DNA of 64,000 nt, from assembly GCA_037367405.1 (NCBI GenBank), contig JAZKJV010011607.1, forward strand, positions 1 to 64,000, in the 5' to 3' direction. The notes under the pieces were generated by a model. That model was not told where the DNA came from and made no database searches. It saw only the letters and a list, made by a program, of their open reading frames with translations. Shown here piece by piece: positions 39,001 through 51,000 of this stretch (its first letter is position 1; every line of letters starts with the position of its first letter). This DNA comes from Ottelia alismoides (taxonomy: Eukaryota > Streptophyta > Magnoliopsida > Alismatales > Hydrocharitaceae). Made by a program: the position numbers and the translations under genes.

Positions 39001-42000
39001 ACATTTTGCATTCATTATTTCATAAGATTTCCTATAATAATACAACTTTGCTAATTTGGATCATTTTCACATCAACATTAATGGGGTGAAGTTTGTTGAT
39101 CGCCTTAAGAACCTAGTCTACTTGCATTTTTGCATTCACCTTCACATTGCATAAGAAAATACCAAAAATATTTTTCCTGAAAACCGTGAACTAAATAATC
39201 TGAAAATTAGTCTTAAGTGATAGTTGCCTTCCTATGTTCGACCTTAGACTTGCCGAAGAAAAAAATAGAAGTCGGCCGCTTTTACATTTAATTAATTAAT
39301 CGACTAAGCGTTCTTTTATTAATCCTTAATTGCTCGCTTACAACGAACAATAATGCATTAATTCGACACTTTTAACAAAGGCTATTTTAGGGTTTTTCAC
39401 TTGGTCCTCTCATGATGCACATGATTGTTGACTAAGCATATAGCACTGAGACTATCAAAATATACTATAGCATGATCCTGTTGTAGATGGAGATCTCCAA
39501 GTAAACCCTTCAGTCATATGCATGTCTTTGCAGCTTCTGTCAAAGTCATGTATTCTGCCTCTGTGGTACGCGAAGCAACTAATTACTGTAAGGTAGCCTT
39601 CTAGCTAATGACATAACTTCCTAAAGTGAAAACGTTGCATGTCAATGATCTCCTCCTATCAACATATGCAGCATAGTCTGAATCTGAATATCCAACAATC
39701 AAATACTCTAAATAATTTTTGTAGATAACGCTAATGTTTGATGTTCCGTCAGGTAGCAAAAAATCCGCTACACTGCATGTCAATGCTCCTTCCTGGATTA
39801 CCCATGAATCTGCCAATGTCACATCATGAGCGATATCAGGTCTTGTGCATACAATCGCATACATAAGACTCCCAACTGCGATGGCATAGGGAACACGTGA
39901 CATATGTTCCTTCTCTACATCTGACTGAGGTATGAAAGAAACTAAGAGATGAACATTCCCGAGGCTTGGCTATAGATATCCCAAATCCCATTAGAACTTT
40001 CTCAATGTAGTTCTTCTAAGATAAGAAAAACTTCTCTTTTGAACGATCCTTAATGATCTCCATCCCTAAAATCTTCTTTGATGCACCAAGGTCCTTCATG
40101 TCAAACTCTAAACTAAGGAACTTCTTCATATCATTTATGCCACTCTTCTTCTTAGCAGCAATGCGCATCTAGTCAACGTACAGTAACATATGGATGAAGT
40201 ATCGTCCTCTACCTTGTTGTGCTAAACACAACAATCGTATGAGCTCTTGTTGAATCCATGATCAATCATGAAGCTATCAAACTTCTTGGACCACTGCCTG
40301 GGACTTCTTCAACACATGGTCCTCCTTGCCCTGAAATATGAATCCCTCTAGTTGGATCATGAGAATGTCCTCTTCGAGTTCACCATGCAAGAAAGTTGTC
40401 GTCACATCTAATTGTTCCAACTCTAAGTCTCGATGTGCTAAAAGAGCTAGTAGCATCCTAATAGATTTATATCTTACAACGGGAGAGAATATCTCGTAGT
40501 AATCCACACCTTCCTTCTGCATGTAAACCTTCGCAACTAAACGTGCCTTATATCTGATGTTTTCGCTGCCTAAGATCGATGACTTTCTCTTAAAGACCAT
40601 TTTACAGCCGACGACTTTCCTCTCCCTTGGCAACTTGACAAGTTCCCATGTATGATTCTTGTGAAGAGACTCCATCTCCTCACCCATAACAGCAATCCAC
40701 TGCCTAAATTCTAGCCTAGCTACAGCCTCCTTGTAATTGGAGGGCTCTGGAGTTTCTACCTCCTCCGCAAACTGTAATGCAAATGCAACCATATCTTCAA
40801 AGCCAAATCTATGCGGTCAATTATCTCTCTACAGGGTCAATCAGTAGCAAAACTCGGTTACCTCCCTCTGACTGCCCAGCTTCAGGTTGTTCAGCATTAG
40901 TCTGATAAAAAGTGGTGTGATCAAACAGTTCGAACTCCACATGTTCGTACACATCATCACATGTTCCTGCATCAACAGACACACTACTTGAGTGAAACAT
41001 AGAATTCGCATTAAATGTAATATTCTTGGTAACAATAATTCTATGCTCGAAAGAGATCGAATTATGTACCATTTACTCCTACACCATAGTCCGTAAATAC
41101 CACTTTCTTTGCACTTGATTCTAGCTTTCCTTCATTAACATGGTAATATGCAGCACAATCAAAGACTGGTAAAACAAAATAATCATCATGATTAATAAAT
41201 CATACCTCAATGGGTGTCTTGCAGTCAAAAGCAGATGCAGGAGTTTAATTCACCAAGTACAAGTTGTATTCATAGCTTCAGCTCAGAATGCTCTACCAAG
41301 TCCAACATTAAAAAGCTACACCCCCCTTGCATAATGCAAAATGCACCTTGTTCTCTCCATATTCATCAAATTTACTCTTTCTGCAACTCCATTTTACGAT
41401 GGCGTATCTCTGACGGTGTGGCGCCTCACAACACCCCCTTGCATAACTTATTAAACTCGGGCGAACAAGAACTCCTGCCCATTATATGTATGCAGATGTT
41501 TCACCTTTGTAGAAGTCTGGTTCTCCATCAGCATCTTCTAATGCTTAAAGGACTGAAATGGCTCACTCTTGTGCTTCATCATATATACCCAAACCACCAT
41601 GGAGTAATCGTCAATAATAAATAGAAAATAACTGGCATAACCTAAAGATGGGACCCGGGAAGGGCCTCAACAATCAGCATGGATGCAGTCAAGTGTCTCC
41701 TTCGTCCTGTAAATAGCTTTACTTAATCGCTTCCTATGTTATTTCCCAAACATGCAATGCTTACAGAATTCCATCTTGGATCCTTTAAGATCCCCGACGT
41801 AACCCTTCTGACTGAAAATATCCATCCACATATGACTCATGTTCCCTAGCCACAGGGAAAAAGACAGAATAGGGAACAGATGATGGGCTGGCGGAGGGGA
41901 GCGCGGAGGGGAGCGCGGGCCTAGCGTGAGGTCTGTCGGACGGAGTTGGTGAGAGCGGCGAAGAGGGGAGAGAGCAACTCGGAGGTGCCCTCTCGTAAGG

Positions 42001-45000
42001 AAGGTTCGCAAGATCGAGACGGTGGTGATGGCAGTGACGATTGGAAGTTAGTGACTCATCGAAAGCCGGGGAGGAAATGCTTCCGGTGCGGGTGGAGGGG
42101 TCACCTCGCTTTCGCTTGTCCTCTACCACCGTGTTGCTTCTCTTGTGGTTCGCTCGGTCATCGTCGGAATAGTTGTGCTGCTGCGGTGGGCGTTGGGTCG
42201 GCTGGGGGTGTCGGCGGAGATAGCGGCTCGGGAGCCTGGGTGTGCTTTCAGGGGGCGGAGGAAGCCGTCTCGAGGGATAACATATCTGCCTGCAGCGCCG
42301 AGGGCGGTATCGGTGGTCTCTTAATTGGAGTGTTGGCCGGTAGTGCTGGCGATGTGCCATCAAAGCTGACGGTGGAAGCTGAAATCTCTCGCTGCATCGG
42401 TGGTGGGTTCAGAGGCAACGTGGTTTGGCTGGGAGCTGGTCGAGTCTGTGTTCGTGGCCTGACGATTCAGCAGAAGAGGGCACTGCTTGCCTCCGAGCCG
42501 GGCGGGGCTATCTTTTGGAGGCTTCCCAGATTCGCTGACGGCTATATCGATCGGCTGGTCGTTCGGATGGCGTAGATCCGCAGAGCGCCCTTCCTTTCCC
42601 ATACGGTCGGGGCTTTGGGGCCGGCTCTGAAGCATGTGGGATCGGTGGTGAGGGTCGTGGATGATGGCAGTGCACCGGGGGCCAACCCGGAGATGATGTT
42701 GGTCCTGATGGAGTGTACTCTTGGTGTTGGCTCGGAATCGGAGGCGGTCCTCGAGGTAGGGTGGTTCTCCTTCAGGCTTCAGGTACGGCTGTTTGCTCCT
42801 CCGCCGCCGCCGGGCGGGGCGGGGCACGGTGGCGACGCTCTATCTTCCACATGGGGAGGGGAACAGTCGTCTTCGGCGACTCTTCGTCCCCAGTACCTTC
42901 CGTCTCGGGCGGCGTTCCCGTGCGCCTCGCGCGCTCTCGATGCGGCGGTTGAGTTTCCTCTGTTGGGCGCGGGGGAACCTTTGGCGCTCCCATTTCTTGG
43001 GGGGTGTCGAGTTTGGAGCCGCCTTTCCGTATCCTAAAGGCGGATATGGTGTTGTCTTCTCGGGATGCTCTGGATCCGATTATCTCTCGGGTCACTTTCT
43101 CCGAGTTCAATGGCCCGACTTCTTTCTCTCTCGGATCCAGGGGGAGCCCTTTTCGAATAATTTGTGGTCGGATGATGTTTCTGGGGCTCCTTGCGATTCG
43201 CCTCCGCAGAGGCTCGTTTGGGGGCGCAAGTCCGTCTGCTCCGGTCCGGCAGCTGGGGACCAGAGCGAAGGTGGCGATGAGGGGGATTTGGCGGCAGGGG
43301 ATGGATGCAAGGAGCTTGCGGTGGAAGGGAGAGGGCCTGCTTCTTAGGCGGGCGTGGAGGTTTGTGCTGGGGATTTGCCCGTTGTGGGTGTTGGGTGCTC
43401 CTCGGCGGCTTTTCTGGGAGAAGGAGTAGCAGATAAGAAGACGGGAAAGAGGCCTCCGGAGGAGGCAGCGATCCAGATCTCTGCTGCTGCGGGGCCTACG
43501 CCGGTCTCCAAGTTGAAGTTCAAGGTAGCGAAGGCGGCGGGGGTGGTGAGTGTGGAGGGTAGGGTCCGAAATGGGTTTTAATGAAGATTCCATCTTGGAA
43601 CGTTATGGGTCTGGGTGACCTGGAGAAGAGGAGGATTGTGGGATCGAGATTCCTGGAATGGGGTTGTGATGTTGTCTTCTTGCAGGAGACTAAGCTGCAC
43701 TCGCTCACGAGCTCGGTCTGGCAGTCCTTTGGGGCGGGTTCGATCTCGGAGTTCTGCTTGCTGGAGGCGGTCGGCTCAACGGGCGGTTTGCTTGTTGCCT
43801 GGAGGGGCTCATCTTTCACTTTGTGATGAAATGAAGGGGTCTCATTGACTTACGGTTCTTCTGGAGTGCTTGCGATCGGGAATGACGTTTGCGCTTTCTT
43901 ACGTATATGGTCCTTGTCTTGCGTCTTCGCGGAATCAACTTTGGTCAGACTTGAAGGCAGCTAGGGAGTCCTTCCCTGGCATCCCCTAGCTGGTGGGGGG
44001 AGACTTTAATGTTACGTTGTTATCTTCGGACCAGCTGAGGTTGCGGGGCGGGCAGGACCCCGGCTCTAAGCTTTTCGTGGAGGTGATTGATTCATTGGAA
44101 TTGGAGGTTCTGGATGCTGCGGACGTGAAATATACATAGAGAAACTCTGGCTCCAGGTCTCGTCTGGAACGGTTTCTTGCATCGGCGGAGTTTTTGGAGA
44201 TCTTCCCTCTCTCCTTTGTTGCTGCCAGGCATCCGTCCTGGTCGGACCACACGCCCATCCTTTGGGAATCTGGTGAGGCCTCGCCTCCGCGGGGCTTTTT
44301 CCGCTACGAGAAGGCTTGGTTGCTCGAGGTGTCCTTCCGGGAGCTGGTGGTGTCGCACTGGACTTCGGTAAAGGTTGCGGGCTCGGCGGTGGTTAGGTTT
44401 GTTCGGAAGCTCGAGTCCCTGCAGGCGAGGATTTGCGAGTTCAAGTGGGACTCGAGGGAGGCCCGTCGTGCGCTTAGGGGAGGAGGCTGAAGGCGTGGTC
44501 GGCCGGCTTGATAGCTTGGAGGATGAACGGCCTCTGTCGGAGGGCGAGTTGTTACAGAGGGCGGAGGCGCAGAGGAAGATCATTGATGAAGACAGAAAGA
44601 GGATCACCGAATGAAAGCAGCGATCCAGACACAGATGGCTCACAGAGGGGGACGCGAACACTACCTTCTTCCACAGGATTGCTAGCGAAAGGCGTAGGAT
44701 GAACACAATCAGGACAGTGATCGTTGGTGGTGTACGGGTGGAGGGTAACAGAGAATTGGGAAGAGCAATTGCGGACCATTTTCAGGAGTTCTCGGCGAGA
44801 AGGGCTGGCAGACGCTGGAGATAGACTGGCTCGGGAGCTGTGCGCTTGTCGGACGCCCATGCGTCCAACTTGACTCTGGCGGTAACTTTTGAGGAGCTAA
44901 AGACGGCGGTGTGGAATCTCAACGGTGATGGCGTGCCGGGCCCTGATGGTTTCCCCGTTTCTTTCTACAGAGATTTCTAGGATCTGGTTGGCAGAGAGGT

Positions 45001-48000
45001 GCTCGAGGTGGTGCAGGAATGTTGCCGTTGCAATGCAGGTTTTGAGCGGGTGAATAAGGCACTGATGGTGTTGCTGCCAAAGAGAGATGGTGCTGACAGG
45101 ATTGAGGATTTCCGACCTACTGCTATCTCCAACGCGTTGTATTTGATTGTTGCCAAGGTCTTCGCGACTAGACTGAGTAGAGTGCTGGAGCACTTTATTT
45201 CCCCTTTTCAGTCGGCTTTCATCCCGGGGAGGCAAAATGCGGATTCTTTGGTTATGGCGGCTAAGATCGTGACTGACTGGAAGAGATGCGGAAGGAAGTC
45301 CTTGCTCTGGAAGGTGGACTTCTCCAACGCGGTTGACACTTTGGACTGGCGCTTTCTCTGGGTGCTGCTGCACAGGAGAGGTTTCCCGGAGATCTGGATT
45401 ACTTGGATGAGGAGATGCGTGATGACGGCATCTATGGCCGTCCTCCTGAATGGGCGCCCGGAGGGCGGATTTTTCCAGCCACAGAGGGGGGTGAGACATG
45501 GTTGCCCTCTTGCCCTCTTACTATTCATCATCGCCGCAGACGTTCTAGCTTGTATGGTTGACAGGGTGCAGCTCAGGGGGTTCCCGCACGGCTATTCAAG
45601 GGAGGAGTTGAGGATCTCGCTGCTCCAGTACGCTGACGGCACTATTTTCTTCATTGAAGGGGGGATTGAAGAAGCTAGAGGGATGGTTGCGACGCTCAAG
45701 CTTTTCAGCGAGATGTCCGGGTTGATGCAAAATGCTAGTAAATCCAAGATTGTGCGTTCTCTCTGAGTGAGGATGAGGCGGACCTTTTGTAGTTCAGCTT
45801 TGGGAATTGATTGCGCTAGTATGCCAATTCACTATCTGGGGTTGCTGCTGGCCACGGGGAGGTCGAGGTTGGCTGATTGGTTGCCGTTGGTGGAGAAGGT
45901 TGAAGGGAGGCTGGCGGGGTGGAAGGCGGCGATCCTCTCTAAAGGTGGTCGCCTGGTGCTCCTGAAGGCGGTACTCTCTGTTATCCCTGTGTACTACTCC
46001 TCTACGAGGCTCTTGCCGGCTGGCGTTAGGAAGAGGCTTGAGGGGCTGCTGCGGCGATTTTTATGGAGCAAAAGCGGTCAGGGATCGTCTGGTATGCACC
46101 TGGTCAGCTGGGATGATATTGCGTTGCAGAAGTGCGACGGCGGGCTTGGGGTGCGTCGGCTAGGCGCACTAAATGAGGCATTGTTATTGAAGTGGGTGGC
46201 TAGGATTTGGGGCAGTAGCGACAATCTTTGTACCATTCTTGTTCGATGGATTTACTCGGTCAATGGGGCAGCGCCGACGGGCATTTCTGAGGGGGGCGAT
46301 GAGGCCCTCGCCATTTTGGAAAGGTATTCTGACGGTCACGCATAACTTTCAGGAGTTGTTTAGGCCGATGCTAGGGAATGGCGAAAGTTTTGCATTTTTG
46401 GCGACGGACGGGGGGGCTCTTTCTTCGCGCTTCCCTCGTTTGTTTGCTCTGGCTGAGGATCAGGACGCGCAGGTTGTCGCTTACTGGTCCGATGGCAACT
46501 GGATGCCATTATTCCGTTCGAACTTCTCATATCAGCGCATGGAAGAGTTCTTGCGGCTGCTTGATGAGCTCAGGGGGGTGAAAGGCCCTTCTGCGGAGCG
46601 TGATCACTGGGTTTGGCGCGGCAGTGCTTTTTCCGTTCGAAAGGCGTACTTGGCGATTTGCAGGCCCCCGCCCTCTCTCTCGGCGGAGATGGTGCGTGAC
46701 TATGCATTCCTCTAGGGGTTGGGTCTTCCAGAGAGGATCGGTTTCTTTTTTTGGTTATTCAGGAGGAAGAGGTTGATGACTCGTGACAGATGCGCTAGGC
46801 TGATGGAGGTGGTCTCTGACAGATGCCTTATATGTGATGGAGAGATTGAGACAGTGGAGCACCTCTTCTTCTCCTGTTAGGGGGTGGCGCCCCTTTGGGA
46901 TGACCTGGCACTGGGGTGGGTCGACAGAGCGGGCGTTGGGGCTTTCTGTGGTGGCTTAGTTGCGGCCAGGCAGCGGGCGGGAAGGGAGTTGTTGCGGCCA
47001 CTCGTGACGATTTGGGCCATTTGGCTGGCCAGGAACGCGTTGCTGTTCTCGAGGCAGAGGTTTTATATAGAAAATGTTTGTTTGCAAGTGTCGAGTTTGT
47101 TGAACTCTTGGGTTGCTTAACGCGGCTCTGTATATCTGGTATTCGCTTTCCTTCTTATTAATAAAATCTAGGGGTGAACACCTATGAGTGTCTCCCCCTT
47201 TCTTGGCTTCAAAAAAAATGTTCCCCAGCCACATGTCGCAATTCTAAATCCGATTTCATAGCTTGAGATGTCACTATAACAGAACCCGTAATTGTAGATT
47301 CATGCATGACGTATAGGGTCTTCTGCTTGTTATCCAACCACCCCAACTTTGGCAACTTGCATAACTCCATCTTCAGTGTTGTACCTACATCCTTTATAGT
47401 GCAAGAGTCCAAGAGATATTAGGTTCTTTCTCAGATCAAGGACATGGTGTACTTTTGTTACCGTTTTTACGACTCTATCATGCATCTTGATCTTCGCATA
47501 GCTGATCCCTACAATCTTGCACGCTGCATCATTCCCCGTGACTATGTTTCTACATCTATCTTCTCATAAGTGCAGAACCAAACTTCATTGGGAGGCATAT
47601 GGTAAGAACAGCTTGAAACAACAATCCATGTGTTATCCGTCGTCTTCTGATATGCAAAGGTGAGAACCAAATCATTTTCAGAATATGCATCTCCATGAGC
47701 CACTGCAGCAACTGTGACTTTCCCTTTCTTCTTCGGACAGCTCCTCCAATGTCCAGGCTTCTTGTCGTAATTGCAGATATCCTTAGATTATGATTCTTCG
47801 ACTTAGACTTCTACTTTCCCTTCCTCGCATAGCTAGAATTGGCACGACTCTTTCATGAGCCATGACCAAACCTGCAATGTGAGCCATGCTTCATGGTAGC
47901 CATATATCAAGGTTCACGTGTATACATGATTCGCACAAACTTCCCCTAAGGTTATCTCTTCTCTTCCCACAATAAATAACTGAACAAAATTATCATGCAA

Positions 48001-51000
48001 TAGCAGAAGAGAAACTAACAAACTCAATGCAACATCCTCATCTTCAATCTTAACCTTTATGCTTCTTAAAGACATTAACAATGTATTTAGCGGTTTAGAT
48101 ATTCTTTAATAAATGTACCCCTGGCATACTGAGAGAGAGACGTTGCTTCAACAGCAACTTGTTGGCCATAGACTTCGTCATGTACATACTTTAGAATATC
48201 AACCACATACCAGTTGTGGACGTCTCATCAGCAAACTCCGTGATAATCCCATTCGTCAAACACAACATGATCGTCGAGTGCGCCTTCTCAACCTGCACCA
48301 TCAACTCGGAGGGTTCGAGTGCCTTCGTCCTCCCTAGGTACAACGACTGTTAGAAGCCCTACTGCTTTAGAAGGGTGCGTGTCTTGATCTGTATAAACTG
48401 AATTCATTCCTTCCTGTGAACTTCTCGGCATTGAGATTGTAAAAAGTCATCGTGCTTGCCACACACACGGGGTATAAGGGAGAATAGATCCTTCTCGGAA
48501 AACGCAATCGATAAAGGAACCTTCTCTCCTAAAATAGAGGATGGCATGCAGTTCACCAGGTAGCGAGAAGCAAGGGTCGCATCACCCCAGAAAGAATGAG
48601 CACGACTCCAGATCAAAAGTGTCCTGGTCACACCAAATAAATGACGGTGTTTGCGTTCAAGAACACCGTTCTGTTGAGAGAAATAAGCACATGAGATATG
48701 GTGTACGATGCCAAGAGACTTGAAGAACTCGGATAACTGTAACGTGTAGAACTCTAAGGCATTGTTAGAGCAAATAAACTTGACAGTAGCAGAGAAAATG
48801 TTCTTTATTTCAAATATAAAGATTTAATGATGGACCCTACTTCAGACTTCTTTTTCAAAAGAAAATTCCAAGAAAGTCTAGAATAATCATCTACAGCAAT
48901 AAGATAAAAACAGTATCCCTGGAGAACAGGAACACGGCTGGGACCCCAAATATCTAGATGGATAAGATTAAATAAATGACTACTGCTACAAATCTGACTA
49001 TCAGGGAAAGAAGATTGATGATGCTTCCTACGCTGACGAGCCTCGCACTGGAAGGAAGAACGCGTAGAGATCTGTGGGAGGACATGACACAACTTCTGCA
49101 AAGGAAGGTAGTCAAAATGAAGATGCCACAAATAAAGAAAGATTGATCTAGTGGGAACTGTAGAGGCACCGGCACTGGGAGAGTGGACCAGTTTGTAGAG
49201 CCATGCTGCTCACAGCCACATCCAATCACCCTGCTCATGAGTATGTCATGAAATATAGGAGTAGATAGGCCAAAATGCTACGACAATGCAGACCCTTCAT
49301 GATTTGACTAATAGAAATCAAGTTCATCTGAAAATCATGAGCATATAAAACATTCTGCGGGCCCATGGATGGTGTCAAATGCAACCTCCCTCCCCCGTCA
49401 TGTGATGGTAAGTAAACTACGTTCGCAATGATGACCCATCTACACGAGGTATAGATATGTAAGAACTGAATTGTGCTCTATCTCCACACAGATGGTGAGG
49501 AGCATCAGAGTCCATGATACACTTTGTCATATCTATCCTGCTACAACCGATAAAAGCATAGGTTATACCTAAGGAGTTCGAAGAGGCTCTAGCAACGACT
49601 ACAACATCCGAGGAAACTATAGTGGTGTCGGTAGCAAGAGCCATTTTCTCCCTCAGATGGGAAACAATATCATCAAGGCTTGAATCCGTCTGAGGAGTTG
49701 AGCTGTCTAGAGATTTAATCTGCTCGGTTACATGAACATAAGTGGGATATCCATGCTTCTGATAGCATATGTCCTCATAGTAACCTAGATGATGATAATA
49801 AGTGCAGGGACCACGATGATGCCCACCTCCTCTACCACGGAGACCACGCCCTCTAACTTGTGTAGAACTTCCCCTATTGTTAGATGCAGCCATCCCTAAG
49901 GAGGTCTCTGTGATGGCAGTTGGTAGGATAAGAAGCCTGTTGTAGGCCCCCTCCATGAGAGGTATGGTCGAGCCTGTGAGAAATTGTGGGTATGTTGCCT
50001 CATACTCTAGATCCAAAGTAGCCAAGAAAACTCCAACCATTGTGAACTTCTTATATGTCATATGTTGCTCCGTGGAAGTGGTAATGGGTATGAAACTGTG
50101 AAGCTTCTCAAACATGCCTCGAAACGAAGAGTAAAAGGTATGCAGAGGTCGGCAATTCTGCTTGGTTGTGTATATATCAAATTGTAGCTGAAGAATCTTG
50201 ACCACGTTCTTCTCTTAAGCGTATCTAGCTGTCAGAATATCCCACATTACCTTGGCAGTAGGCTGGTTCACAATGTCGTTGGCAATCTCTAGGGTGAGAG
50301 TCCCAGAGAGCCAAACACGTGCGTACGCGTTATCTTGCTTCCACGAAGCATTGTCCACATTCTTATCCATCAGTTCGGGCTTTGGCAGAATGTGGTCTTT
50401 ATTATTGCAATGCATAAGGGTCAAAAACTGCTTGGACTACAACTCGTAGTTGGTCTCATCCATTTTCACAATGTGAGCTAAGCTCTTGAAGGCACTGGAT
50501 GAAGAGAAGATGATGTCCTTGTTTTCTGACATGATAAAAAAGATCGTCGAAATGGAATTCGACTGCGAAAGTAGATCGATTCGATCGATCCACACTAGGA
50601 TTCGAAAAACTAATATATAGGTCTGAAATCACCTTTTCCAATTAAAATCAAATTGTTTCAGAATGCAGTTTGACGACGGTGAGGAGGGAAAACAACCATA
50701 GGGGCCATTGGCAGCACTAGGATGGGTCACAAATGCGCGCGGAGGCCCGCAAAGGTGCGCTACAACAGAGGTGGTGATGCAAGGCTATCGTGGATGGAGT
50801 GGCGGCGGCGTTGGGTTGTCGCAGGGAGGTAGTGGCAGCATTGGGGTGTCACGCTAAAGGTGACGGCTATGCAGGGTTGTCGTGCGGAGAGGTGGCGACG
50901 GCGCACGACGTGTGAGAGAGATGCGGGTGGGGGTTAGGGCATGGGTGGGGTACAAGAACTCTGGTCTATAATCGTCGTTCTAATACCATGTTGAGAGGAA

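Larger units (their letters stand above)
41855..47217 (+). mobile_element. L1-type LINE, near full length, nested in Copia 3
   Basis: This 5363-bp element is bounded by 16-bp duplications ATGTTCCC[T/C]AGCCACA (41839-41854 and 47218-47233). It has a GC-rich body, ORF1 with zinc knuckles, ORF2 with endonuclease, reverse transcriptase and a C-terminal zinc-binding domain, AATAAA at about 47160, and an A8 tail. Coding regions carry stops and frameshifts, so it is inactive. It is antisense to the Copia host and to the PhyH gene. The GC content contrasts sharply with its AT-rich surroundings. Confidence 0.93.
39410..48400 (-). mobile_element. Copia element 3 (Tork-like), truncated, split by an L1
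   Basis: Minus-strand fragment without LTRs. In order: gag remnant (48100-47800, [17 protein letters not shown]), knuckle remnant [13 protein letters not shown] (about 47760), protease remnant [14 protein letters not shown] (about 47630, where D-S-G is lost), LRHVAGE at the L1 junction, GAG-pre-integrase and integrase start (41840-41740, [10 protein letters not shown]), decayed integrase, reverse transcriptase (40792-40277, [40 protein letters not shown]), and RNase H to about 39410. It resembles TNT1/Tork elements rather than Copia elements 1, 2 and 4. Many stops and deletions. Confidence 0.82.
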
